Shown piece after piece: positions 8,815-21,674 of a stretch of 64,000 bases of DNA. The notes beneath the pieces are model-generated. The model did not search any database. It saw nothing but the letters and a program-made list of their open reading frames with translations, and was not told the origin of the DNA. Location: NCBI RefSeq assembly GCF_002086735.1, contig NZ_MVIJ01000018.1, forward strand, positions 39,606 to 103,605. The letters are read 5' to 3'. The first letter of the stretch is position 1; each line of letters starts with the position of its first letter. The position numbers and the translations under genes are program-made. This DNA is from Mycobacterium scrofulaceum (lineage in GTDB: Bacteria > Actinomycetota > Actinomycetes > Mycobacteriales > Mycobacteriaceae).

Positions 8815-8943
8815 ATGGAAGGCGCGTCCGTGGCATCCCGGTGTATCCGGGTCTCGAGGGGCCCCGATGCCCGCGGCCGCAACGGCGCGTTCCGCATCCC
8901 CGTCGACAAGGCGTGCCTCACGCCGAAGCCGGTCCTCCTGTAG
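8815..8943 (+). CDS. Possible leaderless 42-residue peptide upstream of pks12
   Basis: An ATG lies 6 bases after a TACAGT -10 element and opens a 42-codon frame ending in TAG. The predicted peptide is basic, with two Cys, no hydrophobic segment, and a C-terminus rich in Pro, Val and Leu (TPKPVLL). It sits in the 335-base gap between the zinc-finger-like gene and pks12, upstream of the likely pks12 promoter (8965-8992). I do not recognise a family. It could be a small protein, a leader ORF for the long pks12 transcript, or chance. The codons favour G or C in the third position, as in neighbouring genes, but in DNA this GC-rich that is weak support. Confidence 0.4.
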   Translation: MEGASVASRCIRVSRGPDARGRNGAFRIPVDKACLTPKPVLL

Positions 8944-8964
8944 CAGTCGGGAGCATCGGACGTT

Positions 8965-8992
8965 TTGAAATACCGTCAGAGTTGGCCATACT
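8965..8992 (+). promoter_or_regulatory. Putative pks12 promoter (TTGAAA - 16 - CATACT)
   Basis: A -35-like TTGAAA (8965-8970) and a -10-like CATACT (8987-8992) are separated by 16 bases, giving a predicted start near 9000 and a leader of about 105 bases. The leader holds a small inverted repeat (GCACGA...TCGTGC, about 9022-9040). A GAGAGG RBS lies just before the GTG cluster of pks12. Confidence 0.4.
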
Positions 8993-9105
8993 CACCAGCG
9001 ACATTCTTGGGCCGGGAAGCCGCACGACATCGCATCGTGCAGCAACTTCCGTGACTCGGCGAGAGTCGCATCGGGGCAGCTGACGGCCAAGTTAGGCGAG
9101 AGGTA

Positions 9106-12100
9106 GTGGTGGTGGATCAACTCCAGCATGCGACCGAGGCGCTGCGCAAAGCGCTGGTTCAGGTCGAACGCCTGAAACGCACCAACCGCGCGCTGCTGGA
9201 GCGGTCGAGCGAACCCATAGCGATCGTCGGCATGTCCTGCCGCTTCCCCGGCGGCGTGGAGACGCCCGAGGACCTGTGGCAGATGGTGGCCGACGGCCGC
9301 GACGTGATCACCGACTTTCCCACCGATCGCGGCTGGGACCTGGCGAGCCTGTACGACCCGGACCCCGACGCGCGCCACAAGACGTACGCAAAGAGCGGCG
9401 GCTTCGTCGACGGCGTCGCCGACTTCGATCCGGCGTTCTTCGGCATCGCCCCGAGCGAGGCGCTCGCGATGGACCCTCAGCACCGGATGCTGCTGGAACT
9501 GTCCTGGGAGGCGCTGGAGCGGGGTGGGATCGACCCCAGCGGGCTGCGGGGCAGCGCGACCGGTGTCTTCGCCGGCCTGATCGTCCAGGGCTACGGCATG
9601 CTCGCCGAGGAGATCGAGGGCTACCGCCTGACGGGCATGACCTCCAGCGTCGCCTCCGGCCGGGTGTCGTACGTGCTCGGGCTCGAGGGCCCCGCGGTGT
9701 CGGTGGACACCGCGTGTTCGTCGTCGTTGGTGGCATTGCACATGGCGGTGCAGTCGCTGCGGTCGGGGGAGTGCGACCTGGCGCTGGCGGGCGGCGCGAC
9801 CGTGAACGCCACCCCGACCGTTTTCGTCGAGTTCAGCCGCCACCGGGGCCTGGCTCCCGACGGCCGGTCCAAGGCGTACGCCGGGGCGGCCGACGGCGTC
9901 GGCTGGTCGGAGGGCGGTGCGATGCTGGTCGTCGAGCGGCTCTCGGACGCCCGGCGGTTGGGCCATCCGGTGCTGGCGCTGGTGCGCGGGTCGGCGGTCA
10001 ACCAGGACGGCGCGTCCAACGGGCTGACCGCGCCCAATGGTCCCTCGCAGCAGCGGGTGGTGCGTGCCGCGCTGGCCAACGCCGGCCTGTCGGCCGCCGA
10101 CGTGGACGTCGTGGAAGGCCACGGAACGGGCACCACGTTGGGCGACCCCATCGAGGCGCAGGCGTTGCTGGCGACCTACGGCCAAGAGAGGGCAGAGCCC
10201 GGGAAACAGCCGCTGTGGCTGGGGTCGATCAAGTCGAACATGGGTCATACCCAGGCCGCCGCGGGCGTGGCCGGTGTGATCAAGATGGTCCAGGCCATGC
10301 GCCACGAAATGTTGCCGGCGACACTGCATGTCGACGTGCCCAGCCCGCATGTCGATTGGTCGGCAGGATCGGTGTCGCTGCTGACCGAGTCGCAGCCCTG
10401 GCCGGCGAGCCGGGTGCAAAGAGCGGGCATCTCGTCGTTCGGGATCAGCGGCACCAACGCCCACGTCATCGTTGAGGCGGCCCCGGCGCCCGAGCCCTCC
10501 GAGGGCGGATCGAAGCCCGCGACGGTGCCGTGGGTGGTGTCGGCGAAGTCGTTGCCCGCCTTGCGGTCCCAGGCCGCCCGGCTGGCCGGGCATGTGCGCG
10601 GTCACGCCGAGCTCGATGTCGCCGACGTAGCCTGGACGCTGGCCGGCCGCGCGACGTTCGAGCACCGGGCCGTCGTCGTCGGCGGTGACCGGGATCGGTT
10701 GCTGGCCGGGCTGGACGAGTTGGCCGCTGACGACCCGGCCGGCACCGTCCTTCAGGGCAGCGCGGCGCCCGCGGGCAAGAACGTCTTCGTGTTCCCCGGC
10801 CAAGGCTCCCAGTGGCTGGGCATGGGCATCGAATTGCTGGACACCGCACCGGTATTCGCGCAGCAGATCGACGCGTGTGCGGAGGCGTTCGCGGAATTCG
10901 TCGACTGGTCGCTGATCGACGTCCTGCGCGGCGCCCCGGGCGCTCCGGGCCTGGATCGTGTGGACGTGGTGCAGCCGGTGCTGTTCGCGGTGATGGTGTC
11001 GCTGGCCGAGTTGTGGAAATCGGTCGGGGTCGGCCCGGACGCGGTGATCGGCCATTCGCAGGGGGAGATCGCCGCCGCGTACGTCGCGGGCGCGCTGTCC
11101 TTGCGCGACGCCGTGCGGGTGGTCACGCTGCGCAGCAAGTTGCTGCGGGCGCTGGCCCACTCCGGGGGCATGCTGTCGATCGCGTGCAGCACCGAGCGCG
11201 CGCGGGAACTGTTGGCCCCCTATGGAAATCGAGTGAGCATCGCGGCGGTCAACGGCCGTTCCGCGGTGGTGGTGTCGGGCGAAGTCGCCGCGCTGGAGGA
11301 ACTCGTGGGGTTCTGCGCCGACCTGGAGCTGCGCACCCGCCGCATCGACGTGGACTACGCGTCGCACTCGGTCGAGGTCGAGGCCATCCGTGACGAGCTG
11401 GCCGGGGCCCTGGCCGGTATCGAGCCGCGTTCCTCGCGCGTCGCGTTCTTCTCGACGGTGACCGGAAGCCGTTTGGACACAGTAGGTTTGGATGCCGCGT
11501 ACTGGTACCGCAACATCCGCCAGACCGTGCAGTTCGACCAGGCGGTACGCGCCGCATGCGAGCACGGGTACCGCACGTTCATCGAATCCAGCCCGCATCC
11601 CGCGCTGATCGCCGGCATCGAAGACACCTGCAGCGACTGCCTGGGGAGCTCCGCCGGCGACCCCGCGCCCATCGTGGTTCCCACCCTCGGCCGCAATGAC
11701 GGCGGCCTCGAGCGGTTCCTGACCTCGGCCGCCGCCGCGTACGTGGCGGGCGTGAACGTGAATTGGCGTGGGGCGCTGGCGGGGGCGGGCTTCGTGGAGT
11801 TGCCCACGTACGCCTTCGACCGGCGCAGGTTCTGGCTCTCCGGTGAGGGCGTCGGGGCCGACGCCACCGGCCTCGGACTGGGCACCAGCGAGCACGCGTT
11901 GCTCAGCGCGGTGGTGGAGCTGCCCGCGTCGGACGGAGTGCTGCTGACCGGTCGGTTGTCGCCGAGCCTGCAGGGGTGGCTGGCCGACCACGCGGTCGCC
12001 GGCGCCGCGGTGTTCCCGGGCGCCGGGTTCGTGGAGTTGGCGATCCGGGCGGGCGACCAGGTCGGCTGCCCGGTGGTCGACGAACTGACGCTGCAGGCGC

Positions 12101-15100
12101 CCCTGATGCTGCCCGCATCGAGTTCGGTTGCCGTGCAAGTGGTCGTCGGTCCCGCCGAAGAATCGGGGCGGCGCGCGGTGTCGGTGTTTTCCCGCGTTGA
12201 GGCCGGTTCGGGGTGGGTCTGCCACGCGGAGGGCGTCCTGAGCTCGCGGTCGCTCGAGCCCGGCGCCGACCTGTCGGCGTGGCCGCCCGCGGGTGCGGTC
12301 GCCGTGGAAATGGCCGACGGCTACGACCGGCTGGCGGCGCAGGGGTACGGCTACGGCCCGGCGTTCAGGGGATTGACCGCGGCATGGGTCCGCGACGACG
12401 AGGTTTTCGCCGAGGTGCGGCTGCCGGACGCGGCGGGCGGCGCCGGCGGGTTCGGGGTGCACCCGGCGCTGCTCGACGCGGCGATGCACGCCGTCATCAT
12501 TGCCCGCCAGGCGGCGGGACAGCCCGTCGACGTGATGCTGCCATTCTCGTGGCAGGACGTGTCGTTGCACGCCGCGGGGGCAACCGCCGTGCGGGCACGG
12601 ATCGCGCCGAACCATCGCGGCGCACATGCCGACGGGGGGGCCGCAGCGATCTCGATCGAGCTCGCCGATGGGCTGGGCCTGCCGGTGTTGTCGGTGGGCG
12701 CGATGGTGGCCCGCCCGGTCAGCGAGCGGCAGCTGCGCGCCGCGGTGTCGAGCGCCGGCCCCGAGCGACTGTTCGAGCTGACCTGGTCGCCGGTCACTCC
12801 GTCGGCCGCCCCCGGTCCCGTCCCGTCGTACGAAATCTTGGAATCCGTTGCAAGCGAGCAGGATCCCGTCACCGCGACTTACCAGCGCACCCACCAGGCG
12901 CTGACCGCCGTGCAATCGTGGTTGACCGACCACGACTCCGGTGTGCTGATCGTGGCGACCCGCGGGGCCGTCGGATTGGCGGGGGAGGACGTCCGCGACC
13001 TGCCCGGCGCGGCGGTATGGGGTCTGGTGCGCTCGGCGCAGACGGAGCATCCCGGCCGCATCGTCCTGGTGGATTCCGATGTGCCCCTGGACGATCAGGC
13101 GGCCGCATCGGTGCTCGCGGCCGGTGAGCCGCAGGTCTTGCTGCGCAACGGTCAGGTCCACACCGCGCGGGTGCGGCCAAGCCGCGCCGTCGACGACCTG
13201 TTGACGCCTCCCGGCGACGGCCCCTGGCGATTGGGCATCGGCACCGCCGGTACCTTCGAAAACCTGCGGTTGGAGCCGGTTCCCAACGCCGGTGCGGCCT
13301 TGGAGCCCGGCCAGGTTCGGGTGGCGCTGCGCGCGATAGCCGCCAACTTCCGCGACATCATGATCACGCTCGGCATGTTCACCCACGACGCGTTGCTCGG
13401 CGGTGAAGGCGCCGGCGTGGTGACCGAAATCGGTCCGGGCGTCACCGAATTCGCCGTCGGCGACTCGGTTTACGGGTTCTTCCCCGACGGGAGCGGCACG
13501 CTGGTCGCCGGCGACGTCCGCCTGCTGCAGCCGATGCCGGCGGACTGGTCGTACGCCGAAGCCGCCGCCATCTCCGCCGTATTCACCACCGCGTACATGG
13601 CCTTCGTGCACCTGGCCGACGTGCAGCCCGGTCAGCGCGTGCTGGTGCACGCGGCCGCCGGCGGTGTCGGCATGGCCGCGGTCCAGTTGGGTCGGCACCT
13701 GGGGCTCGAGATCTTCGGGACGGCCAGCCGCGGCAAGTGGGACACGTTGCGCGCCATGGGCTTCGACGACGACCACATCTCGGACTCCCGCAGCCTCGAG
13801 TTCGAGGACAAGTTCCGCGCCGTCACCGGCGGGGCTGGGATGGATGTGGTGCTGGACTCGCTGGCCGGCGACTTCGTGGACGCCTCGCTGCGGCTGGTGA
13901 CGCCCGGCGGCGTGTTCCTGGAGATGGGCAAGACCGACATCCGCGACCCGGGTGTGATCGCCGAGGAATACCCGGGCGTGCGCTACCGCGCCTTCGACCT
14001 CTTCGAACCCGGCCGCCCCCGGATGCACCAGTGGATGATCGAGCTGGCCGGGCTGTTCGACGCCGGCGTGCTGCGACCATTGCCGGTGACCACCTTCGAC
14101 ATCCGCCGCGCCCGCGCTGCGCTGCGCTACCTGAGCCAGGCCCGCCACGTCGGCAAGGTCGTCATGACCATGCCCGACGCCTGGGCGGCCGGCACCGTGT
14201 TGATCACCGGTGGCACCGGAATGGCGGGTGCGACGCTGGCGCGCCACCTGGTCACCGAACACGGTGCGCAGAACTTGGTGTTGCTGAGCCGCAGCGGGCC
14301 CGATGCGCCCGGATCAGCCGAGCTGATCGCCGAATTGGAGGAAGGCGGGGCACGGGTTCGCGCGGTCGCGTGCGACGCGGCCGACCCGGACGCGCTGGCC
14401 TCGGTGATAGCCGGCATTCCGGCCGGGCACCCGCTGACCGGGGTGATCCACGCCGCCGGTGTGCTCGACGACGCGGTAATCACGTCGTTGACCCCGGAGC
14501 GGGTGGATGCGGTGTTGCGCGCCAAGGTCGATGCGGCCTGGAACCTGCACGAGCTCACCCGCGGCCTCGACCTGTCGGTCTTCGTGATGTTCTCGTCGAT
14601 GGCCGGGCTGGTGGGGTCGTCGGGCCAGGCCAATTACGCGGCGGCCAACAGCTTCCTGGACGGGCTGGCCGCGCATCGGCGGGCCCACGGGCTGCCGGCC
14701 GTCTCGCTGGCCTGGGGTTTGTGGGATCAGGCCAGCGCCATGACCGGCGGCCTGGACGCCGCCGACCTGGCCCGGCTCGGCCGCGACGGCATCTTGGCCC
14801 TGTCGTCGGGCGAGGCGATGGAATTGTTCGACACCGCACTGGTTGTCGACGAGCCGTTCATGGCGCCCGCTCGCATCGACCTGAACGCGCTGCGCGCCCA
14901 CGCCGCCGCGGTGCCACCCATGTTCGCCGACCTGGTCAACGCCCCCGCGCGACGCCGGGTCGACGACTCGCTCGCGGCCGCAAAGTCGAAATCGGCTCTG
15001 GCGCACCGGTTGCACGGGCTGCCCGAAGCCGAACAGCACGCCGTGCTGCTGGACCTGGTGCGCTCGCACATCGCCACCGTTCTGGGTAACACCACGCCGG

Positions 15101-18100
15101 AGGCGGTCGACCCGGACAAGGCGTTCCAGGACCTGGGCTTCGATTCGCTGACCGCCGTGGAGATGCGTAACCGGCTGAAAACCGCGACCGGGCTGCCGCT
15201 TTCGCCCACCCTGATCTTCGATTACCCGACGCCCAACGGCCTGGCGGGCTACATCCGCAGCGAACTCGCCGGGGTGCCGCGGGAAGTCGGGCCCGCCCCG
15301 GTCGTCCGCGCCGCCGGCGACGACCCGATTGTGATCGTCGGCATGTCGTGCCGCTATCCGGGCGGGGTGAATTCCCCCGAGGACCTGTGGCAGATGCTCG
15401 TCGAGCGCCGAGACGTGCTCTCGGAGTTCCCCACCGACCGCGGCTGGGATCTGGCCGGCATCTACAACCCGGATCCCGACGTCCCGGGCACCTGCTACAC
15501 CCGCATCGGTGGCTTCGTGGACGGTGTCGCGGACTTCGACCCCGCCTTCTTCGGCATCGCGCCGAGCGAGGCGCTGTCCATGGACCCGCAGCAGCGGATG
15601 TTCCTCGAGCTGTCATGGGAAGCCTTGGAACGGGCCGGGATCGAGCCCGGCGCCCTGCGCGGCAGCGCGACCGGGGTCTTCGCCGGTGTGTACACCCAGG
15701 GCTACGGGATGGGCGCTGCCCCGGCCGCGGAGGGCTTCCGCCTGACCGGCCAGTCGTCCAGCGTGGCGTCGGGGCGGGTGTCCTACGCGCTCGGCCTGGA
15801 GGGCCCGGCGGTGTCGGTGGACACGGCCTGCTCGTCGTCGCTGGTGGCCCTGCACATGGCCGCGCAGTCGCTGCGCTCGGGCGAGTGCGACCTGGCGCTG
15901 GCCGGCGGTGTCACCGTCAACGCCACGCCCGACATCTTCGTCGAGTTCAGCCGCATGCGCGGGCTTTCCGCGGACGGCCGGTGCAAGGCCTACGCGGGCG
16001 GCGCCGACGGCACCGGGTTCTCCGAAGGTGGCGGCATGCTCGTGGTGGAACGCCTCTCGGATGCGCAACGGCTGGGCCACCCCGTCCTGGCGGTGGTGCG
16101 GGGTTCGGCGATCAACCAGGACGGCGCCTCCAACGGGCTGACCGCGCCCAACGGTCCGTCGCAGCAGCGGGTGGTGCGCGCGGCGCTGGCGAACGCCGGA
16201 TTGTCGGCGGCCGACGTTGACGCGGTCGAAGGCCACGGCACGGGAACGACATTGGGCGATCCCATCGAGGCCCAGGCGTTGTTGGCCACCTACGGGCAGG
16301 ACCGCGCCGAGCCGCTGTTGCTCGGATCGATCAAGTCGAACATGGGGCACACGCAGGCCGCCGCCGGTGTGGCCGGCGTGATCAAGATGGTTTTGGCGAT
16401 GCGGCATGCGATGTTGCCGGCGACCCTGCACGTCGACGAGCCCAGCCCGCACGTCGACTGGTCGATGGGTTCGGTCGCGCTGCTGACCGAGCCGCGGCCC
16501 TGGCAGCCCAACGGTCCGCGCCGCGCCGGCGTGTCGTCGTTCGGCATCAGCGGCACCAACGCGCACGTGATCATCGAGGCCGCGCCCGCCGAGCCCGCGC
16601 CGGTGCCGGAACGCAGGAACTTACCGATCATGCCGTGGGTGGTGTCGGCAAAGTCGTTGTCGGCGTTGGGCTCCCAAGCCGAGCGCCTCGCCGGGCATCT
16701 GCGCCGGCATGACGAGCTCGATGACACCGACGTGGCATGGTCGCTGGCGGGCCGATCCAACTTCGAGCACCGGGCCGTCGTGGTCGGTGGGGATCGCGAG
16801 CGGTTGCTCGCCGGCCTCGACGAGTTGGCTTCCGGCCAGGTCGGATCGGTCGTCCAGGGCACTGCCGCGTCCGGCGGCAAGACCGCCTTCGTCTTTCCCG
16901 GCCAGGGCGCTCAGGTCCTCGGCATGGGGATGGGCCTGCACGCCGCCTACCCGGTGTTCGCCGAGGCGTTCAACACCGTGGTCGCCGAGTTGGACCGGCA
17001 CCTGCTGCGGCCCTTGCGGGAAGTCGTGTGGGGGCACGACGAAAACCTCCTGAACACCACCGAATTCGCCCAGCCGGCGTTGTTCGCGGTGGAAGTCGCC
17101 TTGTTCCGGTTGCTCGAGTCCTGGGGCATTCACCCCGACTTCGTGCTCGGTCACTCGATCGGTGAGCTGTCGGCCGCGCACGTCGCCGGGGTGTTGTCGC
17201 TGGAAAACGCGGCGGTGCTGGTGGCCGCCCGGGGCCGGTTCATGCAGGGCCTGCCCGAGGGCGGGGCAATGTTCGCGGTGCAGGCCACCGAAGAGGAGGT
17301 GCGGCCGCTGCTGGCGCGCTCCGAAGAGGCCAGCGTCGGCATCGCCGCCGTCAACGGACCTGCGTCGGTGGTCATCTCGGGCGCCGAGGACCAGGTGTCC
17401 GCGATCGCGGCCCAGCTGCGCGACGACGGCCGCCGCGTTCACCGGTTGGCGGTGTCGCACGCCTTCCACTCGCCGCTGATGGATCCGATGATCGACGAAT
17501 TCGGCACGGTGGCAGCCGGACTCGCCCTCGGCAAACCGGCGATTCCGATCGTGTCGAACCTGACCGGGCAGCCGGCGGGCGACGACTTCGCGTCGCCGGG
17601 CTACTGGAAGCGGCACATCCGCGAAGCCGTGCGGTTCGCCGACAGCGTGCGCTTCGCGCACTCGGCCGGCGCGACCCGCTTCCTCGAGGTCGGCCCCGGC
17701 GGCGGGCTGACGGCATCGATCGAAGAGTCGCTCGCCGACGCCCCGATCGTCACCATGTCGGCGCTGCGCAAGGACCGCCCGGAACCGGTGACCCTGGTCA
17801 ACGCGGTCGCGCAGGGATTCGTCGCCGGAATGGACGTCGACTGGCGCCGCGCCATCGGGCAAGCCAATTTCGTGGAGCTGCCCACCTACGCGTTCGAGCG
17901 GCGGAGGTTCTGGCTCGCCGGCGACGGCGCCACGGTCGACGCCGCGGGCCTGGGTTTGGTGCCCGGCGAGCACGCGCTGCTCGGTGCCGTGGTGGAACTG
18001 CCGTCGTCCGGCGGGGTGGTGCTGACCGGCCGGTTGTCACCCGGCACCCAGGGCTGGTTGGCCGACCATGCCGTCGGCGGCGTCGTGCTGTTCCCCGGCG

Positions 18101-21100
18101 CGGGATTCGTCGAACTGGCGATCCGCGCGGGCGACGAAGTGGGCTGCGGCGTGGTCGAGGAACTGAATCTGGCGGCGCCGCTGGTGCTGCCGGCCTCCGG
18201 GTCGGTCGCCGTGCAGGTCGTCGTGGGCGGCGCGGACGACGCCGGGACCCGCGCCGTGTCCGTCTTTTCGCGTGCCGACGCCGGTTCGGGTTGGTCGTTG
18301 CATGCCGAGGGGGTGCTGCGCGCGGGCTCGGTGCAGCCGAGCGCGGACCTGTCGGCGTGGCCGCCGATCGGTGCCGTCCCGGTCGACGTCGGCGACGGCT
18401 ACGACCGCCTGGCCGACCGCGGCTACGGTTACGGGCCGGCGTTCCGCGGCCTGACCTCGATGTGGCGGCGCGGAGACGAGGTGTTCGCGGAAGTCGCCCT
18501 GCCCGCGGACAGCGGCGTCTCGGCGGCGGGGTTCGGTGTCCACCCGGTGATGCTCGACGCGGCACTGCACGCGGTGATCCTGACGTCCGACGGGGACGAG
18601 CTCCCCGAAGGTTCCATGCTGGTGCCGTTCTCCTGGCAGCAGATCTCGCTGCACGCGGCCGGCGCGACGGCGGTGCGCGCCCGGATCGTGCCGGTGAGCG
18701 ATTCGGCGGTGTCGATCGAACTGGCGGACGGATTGGGCCTGCCGGTGCTGTCGGTGGGGTCGATGGTGGCCCGCCCCGTGACCGACCAGCAGCTGCTGGC
18801 GGCTGTGTCGAATTCCGGGCCGGACCGGCTCTTCGAAGTCATCTGGTCGGCCCAGCGATCGACGTCGGTGCCGCCGGTCACCGTTTCACGCTGGGGTGCA
18901 ACGGCATTCGACGACACCGAGGCGCACCCCGCGGCGGTGGTGTTCGAGTCCGCGCCGGTGACCGAGGACGTCGTGGCCGAGGTGTATGCGGCGACGCGCG
19001 CGGTGCTACCGGTGCTGCAGTCCTGGCTCGCCCGTGACTCCGGCACGCTGGTCGTGGCCACCCGCGGCGCGATGGCGTTGCCGGGGGAGGACGTCACCGA
19101 CCTTGCGGGTGCGGCGGTGTGGGGCCTGGTGCGTTCGGCGCAGACCGAGCACCCCGGGCGCATCGTGCTCGTCGACACCGACGGCCGGCTGGACGACGAG
19201 TCCGTGGCCGCCGCCTTGGCCGTCGGCGAGCCGCAGGTCGTGGTGCGCGGTTCGACGGTGTACACCGCGCGCGTGCATGGCAGTCGCGCCGTCGCCGGCC
19301 TGCTGGTGCCGCCGAGCGACGGGCCGTGGCGACTGGGCATGAGCAGTTCCGGCACGTTCGAGAACCTGCGAATGGAGCGCATCCCGGACGCCGACGCCCC
19401 GTTGGGGCCCGGGCAGGTGCGGGTGGCGGTGTCGGCGCTGGCCGCCAACTTCCGCGACGTGATGATCGCGCTCGGGCTGTACCCGGACCCCGACGCCGTC
19501 ATGGGTATCGAGGCCTCCGGTGTGGTCGTGGAAACTGGCCCCAAAACCAGTACGGGCAGTGGGCGTTTCGCGGTCGGCGACCGCGTCATGGGCCTGTTCC
19601 CCGACGGCACCGGCACGATAGCCAGGACCGATGAGCGCCTGCTCGTCAAGATGCCCGCCGGCTGGTCGCCCACCGCGGCGGCCACCACCACGGTGGTCTT
19701 CGCCACGGCTTTCTACGCGCTGGTGGACCTGGCCGCCGCCAAGCGGGGCCAGCGGGTGCTGGTGCACGCCGCCGCGGGCGGCGTCGGAATGGCCGCGGTG
19801 CAGCTGGCCCGGCACCTCGGTCTGGAGGTGTTCGCCACCGCCAGCCGCGGCAAGTGGGACACGTTGCGGGCCATGGGCTTTGACGAGGACCACATCTCGG
19901 ACTCGCGCAGCCTGGACTTCGAGGACAAGTTCCGGGCGGTGACCGGTGGGCGCGGCATGGACCTGGTGCTGGACTCGCTGTCCGGCGACTTCGTGGACGC
20001 CTCCCTGCGACTCGTCGCACCCGGCGGCGCGTTCCTGGAGATGGGCAAGACCGACATGCGTGAGCCCGACGCCGTGGCCAGGGAGCACCCCGGTGTGCGC
20101 TACCGCGCCTTCGACCTGTTCGAGGCCGGGCCGGACCGCATTGCACAGATACTCGACGAGCTGGCAGCCATGTTCGCCGACGACGTGCTACGGCCCCTGC
20201 CGGTGACCAGGTTTGACGTACGTCGCGCGCCCGCGGCGTTGCGGTATCTGAGCCAGGCCCGCCACGTCGGCAAGGTCGTCATGACCATGCCCGACGCCTG
20301 GGCGGCGGGCACCGTGTTGATCACCGGAGCCACCGGCATGGCCGGTTCGGCGTTGGCCCGCCACGTGGTGACCCGCCACGACGCGCGGAACCTGGTGTTG
20401 GTGAGCCGGCGCGGCCTGGACGCGCCGGGGGCCGCCGAGTTGGTGACGGAGCTCAACGCCGCGGGCGCCCAGGTGCAGGTGGTGGCCTGCGACGCCGCCG
20501 ACCGCGAGGCGCTGGCCAAGGTGATCGCCGACATCCCGGTGCACCGGCCGCTGTCGGGGGTGATCCATGCGGCCGGCGTGCTCGACGACGCGGTGATCTC
20601 GTCGCTGACTCCGGAGCGGGTGGCGTCGGTGTTGCGGGCCAAGGTCGATGCGGCGTGGAACCTGCACGAGCTGACCCGCGACCTGGATGTGTCCGCGTTC
20701 GTGATGTTTTCGTCGATGGCGGGGTTGGCGGGAGCATCCGGCCAGGCCAACTACGCGGCCGCCAACTCCTTCCTGGACGGTCTGGCCGTGCACCGGCGTA
20801 TGCATGGCCTGCCGGCGATGTCGCTGGCCTGGGGTCTGTGGGATCAGGCCAGCGCGATGACCGGTGCGCTCGGCTCCGCCGACCGCGCCCGGTTCGGCCG
20901 CGACGGAATCGTCGCGATGTCCTCCGACGAGGCGCTGGAACTGATGGACACCGCGCTCGTCGTCGACGAGCCGTTCCTGTTGCCCGCCCACATCGACCTT
21001 GCCGCCCTGCGGGTCAAGTTCGACGGCGGGACGTTGCCGCCGATGTTCGTCGACCTGATCAACGCGCCCACCCGGCGTCAGGTAGACGATTCGCTGGCCG

Positions 21101-21645
21101 CGGCGAAGTCGAAGTCGGCTCTGCTGCAGCGCCTCGAGGGGCTGCCGGAGGACGAGCAACAGGCCGTCCTGCTGGACCTGGTGCGCGCCAACATCGCCAC
21201 CGTGCTCGGCAACTCCAGCCCCGAGTCCATCGATCCCGACCGGGCGTTCCAGGAATTGGGCTTCGACTCGCTGACCGCGGTCGAGATGCGCAACCGGCTG
21301 AAATCCGCCACCGGGCTGGCGCTGTCGCCCACGCTGATCTTCGACTACCCGAACTCCGCGGCGCTGGCCGGTTACATGCACCGCGAGCTCGTCGGGGCGG
21401 CCGAGCAACAGAGCCCGGCCGCCGCGCCCGGGGAAGCGGAGATCCAGCGCGCCGTGGGCTCGATTCCGGTCAAACGGCTGCGGCAGGCCGGGGTGCTGGA
21501 ACTGTTGCTGGCGTTGGCGAACGAGGCCGACGGCAGTCGCACGGACGGACCATCGCCGGCCGCCGCGTTGACCGCGGAAAAGGACATCGCGGACATGGAC
21601 CTCGAGGACCTGGTCAACGCGGCGCTGATGGACGACGACGAATAG
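9106..21645 (+). CDS. pks12: Two-module type I polyketide synthase Pks12 (mycoketide synthase)
   Basis: The 4179-residue enzyme has two complete reducing modules and no thioesterase. An N-terminal docking coil (1-35) comes first. Module 1 has KS (Cys204), AT (Ser651), DH (His962), ER (NADPH motif near 1512), KR (GGTG near 1696, Tyr1844) and ACP (Ser2014). Module 2 has KS (Cys2242), AT (Ser2684), DH (His2988), ER (near 3551), KR (GATG near 3735, Tyr3883) and ACP (Ser4055). AT1 has the methylmalonyl signature YASH and AT2 the malonyl signature HAFH, so methyl branches should fall on alternate units, as in mycoketides. Both KRs have LDD (B type). Pks12 is known to work iteratively, passing chains between copies. 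Three consecutive GTG codons (9106, 9109, 9112) are possible starts after GAGAGG. It is equivalent to Rv2048c. Confidence 0.96.
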   Translation: MVVDQLQHATEALRKALVQVERLKRTNRALLERSSEPIAIVGMSCRFPGGVETPEDLWQMVADGRDVITDFPTDRGWDLASLYDPDPDARHKTYAKSGGFVDGVADFDPAFFGIAPSEALAMDPQHRMLLELSWEALERGGIDPSGLRGSATGVFAGLIVQGYGMLAEEIEGYRLTGMTSSVASGRVSYVLGLEGPAVSVDTACSSSLVALHMAVQSLRSGECDLALAGGATVNATPTVFVEFSRHRGLAPDGRSKAYAGAADGVGWSEGGAMLVVERLSDARRLGHPVLALVRGSAVNQDGASNGLTAPNGPSQQRVVRAALANAGLSAADVDVVEGHGTGTTLGDPIEAQALLATYGQERAEPGKQPLWLGSIKSNMGHTQAAAGVAGVIKMVQAMRHEMLPATLHVDVPSPHVDWSAGSVSLLTESQPWPASRVQRAGISSFGISGTNAHVIVEAAPAPEPSEGGSKPATVPWVVSAKSLPALRSQAARLAGHVRGHAELDVADVAWTLAGRATFEHRAVVVGGDRDRLLAGLDELAADDPAGTVLQGSAAPAGKNVFVFPGQGSQWLGMGIELLDTAPVFAQQIDACAEAFAEFVDWSLIDVLRGAPGAPGLDRVDVVQPVLFAVMVSLAELWKSVGVGPDAVIGHSQGEIAAAYVAGALSLRDAVRVVTLRSKLLRALAHSGGMLSIACSTERARELLAPYGNRVSIAAVNGRSAVVVSGEVAALEELVGFCADLELRTRRIDVDYASHSVEVEAIRDELAGALAGIEPRSSRVAFFSTVTGSRLDTVGLDAAYWYRNIRQTVQFDQAVRAACEHGYRTFIESSPHPALIAGIEDTCSDCLGSSAGDPAPIVVPTLGRNDGGLERFLTSAAAAYVAGVNVNWRGALAGAGFVELPTYAFDRRRFWLSGEGVGADATGLGLGTSEHALLSAVVELPASDGVLLTGRLSPSLQGWLADHAVAGAAVFPGAGFVELAIRAGDQVGCPVVDELTLQAPLMLPASSSVAVQVVVGPAEESGRRAVSVFSRVEAGSGWVCHAEGVLSSRSLEPGADLSAWPPAGAVAVEMADGYDRLAAQGYGYGPAFRGLTAAWVRDDEVFAEVRLPDAAGGAGGFGVHPALLDAAMHAVIIARQAAGQPVDVMLPFSWQDVSLHAAGATAVRARIAPNHRGAHADGGAAAISIELADGLGLPVLSVGAMVARPVSERQLRAAVSSAGPERLFELTWSPVTPSAAPGPVPSYEILESVASEQDPVTATYQRTHQALTAVQSWLTDHDSGVLIVATRGAVGLAGEDVRDLPGAAVWGLVRSAQTEHPGRIVLVDSDVPLDDQAAASVLAAGEPQVLLRNGQVHTARVRPSRAVDDLLTPPGDGPWRLGIGTAGTFENLRLEPVPNAGAALEPGQVRVALRAIAANFRDIMITLGMFTHDALLGGEGAGVVTEIGPGVTEFAVGDSVYGFFPDGSGTLVAGDVRLLQPMPADWSYAEAAAISAVFTTAYMAFVHLADVQPGQRVLVHAAAGGVGMAAVQLGRHLGLEIFGTASRGKWDTLRAMGFDDDHISDSRSLEFEDKFRAVTGGAGMDVVLDSLAGDFVDASLRLVTPGGVFLEMGKTDIRDPGVIAEEYPGVRYRAFDLFEPGRPRMHQWMIELAGLFDAGVLRPLPVTTFDIRRARAALRYLSQARHVGKVVMTMPDAWAAGTVLITGGTGMAGATLARHLVTEHGAQNLVLLSRSGPDAPGSAELIAELEEGGARVRAVACDAADPDALASVIAGIPAGHPLTGVIHAAGVLDDAVITSLTPERVDAVLRAKVDAAWNLHELTRGLDLSVFVMFSSMAGLVGSSGQANYAAANSFLDGLAAHRRAHGLPAVSLAWGLWDQASAMTGGLDAADLARLGRDGILALSSGEAMELFDTALVVDEPFMAPARIDLNALRAHAAAVPPMFADLVNAPARRRVDDSLAAAKSKSALAHRLHGLPEAEQHAVLLDLVRSHIATVLGNTTPEAVDPDKAFQDLGFDSLTAVEMRNRLKTATGLPLSPTLIFDYPTPNGLAGYIRSELAGVPREVGPAPVVRAAGDDPIVIVGMSCRYPGGVNSPEDLWQMLVERRDVLSEFPTDRGWDLAGIYNPDPDVPGTCYTRIGGFVDGVADFDPAFFGIAPSEALSMDPQQRMFLELSWEALERAGIEPGALRGSATGVFAGVYTQGYGMGAAPAAEGFRLTGQSSSVASGRVSYALGLEGPAVSVDTACSSSLVALHMAAQSLRSGECDLALAGGVTVNATPDIFVEFSRMRGLSADGRCKAYAGGADGTGFSEGGGMLVVERLSDAQRLGHPVLAVVRGSAINQDGASNGLTAPNGPSQQRVVRAALANAGLSAADVDAVEGHGTGTTLGDPIEAQALLATYGQDRAEPLLLGSIKSNMGHTQAAAGVAGVIKMVLAMRHAMLPATLHVDEPSPHVDWSMGSVALLTEPRPWQPNGPRRAGVSSFGISGTNAHVIIEAAPAEPAPVPERRNLPIMPWVVSAKSLSALGSQAERLAGHLRRHDELDDTDVAWSLAGRSNFEHRAVVVGGDRERLLAGLDELASGQVGSVVQGTAASGGKTAFVFPGQGAQVLGMGMGLHAAYPVFAEAFNTVVAELDRHLLRPLREVVWGHDENLLNTTEFAQPALFAVEVALFRLLESWGIHPDFVLGHSIGELSAAHVAGVLSLENAAVLVAARGRFMQGLPEGGAMFAVQATEEEVRPLLARSEEASVGIAAVNGPASVVISGAEDQVSAIAAQLRDDGRRVHRLAVSHAFHSPLMDPMIDEFGTVAAGLALGKPAIPIVSNLTGQPAGDDFASPGYWKRHIREAVRFADSVRFAHSAGATRFLEVGPGGGLTASIEESLADAPIVTMSALRKDRPEPVTLVNAVAQGFVAGMDVDWRRAIGQANFVELPTYAFERRRFWLAGDGATVDAAGLGLVPGEHALLGAVVELPSSGGVVLTGRLSPGTQGWLADHAVGGVVLFPGAGFVELAIRAGDEVGCGVVEELNLAAPLVLPASGSVAVQVVVGGADDAGTRAVSVFSRADAGSGWSLHAEGVLRAGSVQPSADLSAWPPIGAVPVDVGDGYDRLADRGYGYGPAFRGLTSMWRRGDEVFAEVALPADSGVSAAGFGVHPVMLDAALHAVILTSDGDELPEGSMLVPFSWQQISLHAAGATAVRARIVPVSDSAVSIELADGLGLPVLSVGSMVARPVTDQQLLAAVSNSGPDRLFEVIWSAQRSTSVPPVTVSRWGATAFDDTEAHPAAVVFESAPVTEDVVAEVYAATRAVLPVLQSWLARDSGTLVVATRGAMALPGEDVTDLAGAAVWGLVRSAQTEHPGRIVLVDTDGRLDDESVAAALAVGEPQVVVRGSTVYTARVHGSRAVAGLLVPPSDGPWRLGMSSSGTFENLRMERIPDADAPLGPGQVRVAVSALAANFRDVMIALGLYPDPDAVMGIEASGVVVETGPKTSTGSGRFAVGDRVMGLFPDGTGTIARTDERLLVKMPAGWSPTAAATTTVVFATAFYALVDLAAAKRGQRVLVHAAAGGVGMAAVQLARHLGLEVFATASRGKWDTLRAMGFDEDHISDSRSLDFEDKFRAVTGGRGMDLVLDSLSGDFVDASLRLVAPGGAFLEMGKTDMREPDAVAREHPGVRYRAFDLFEAGPDRIAQILDELAAMFADDVLRPLPVTRFDVRRAPAALRYLSQARHVGKVVMTMPDAWAAGTVLITGATGMAGSALARHVVTRHDARNLVLVSRRGLDAPGAAELVTELNAAGAQVQVVACDAADREALAKVIADIPVHRPLSGVIHAAGVLDDAVISSLTPERVASVLRAKVDAAWNLHELTRDLDVSAFVMFSSMAGLAGASGQANYAAANSFLDGLAVHRRMHGLPAMSLAWGLWDQASAMTGALGSADRARFGRDGIVAMSSDEALELMDTALVVDEPFLLPAHIDLAALRVKFDGGTLPPMFVDLINAPTRRQVDDSLAAAKSKSALLQRLEGLPEDEQQAVLLDLVRANIATVLGNSSPESIDPDRAFQELGFDSLTAVEMRNRLKSATGLALSPTLIFDYPNSAALAGYMHRELVGAAEQQSPAAAPGEAEIQRAVGSIPVKRLRQAGVLELLLALANEADGSRTDGPSPAAALTAEKDIADMDLEDLVNAALMDDDE
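14131..14212 (+). repeat. Near-identical DNA tract shared with 20248-20329
   Basis: The ER-KR junctions of the two pks12 modules share this stretch with a single difference (C versus G) across about 80 bases, including third codon positions. Flanking sequence is clearly less similar, which points to gene conversion between the modules. Confidence 0.75.
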
Positions 21646-21647
21646 CC

Positions 21648-21674
21648 ATGACCTTGCGCGAGGGCACTCAGTGA
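21648..21674 (+). CDS. Eight-codon ORF bridging pks12 and the next gene
   Basis: An ATG two bases after the pks12 stop opens an eight-codon frame (MTLREGTQ) whose TGA overlaps the GTG of the following gene at 21671. It is probably a coupling device carrying ribosomes from pks12 into the next gene, but chance is possible. Confidence 0.25.
   Translation: MTLREGTQ

Noticed and set aside
9020..9042. A riboswitch or attenuator in the pks12 leader
   Set aside because: Only a 6-bp inverted repeat is visible, with no known riboswitch core and no terminator-like T-run.
8992..14262. A 1756-codon open frame on the minus strand opposite pks12
   Set aside because: It is antisense to well-recognised PKS domains, has no recognisable motif and is explained by the high third-position GC of pks12.
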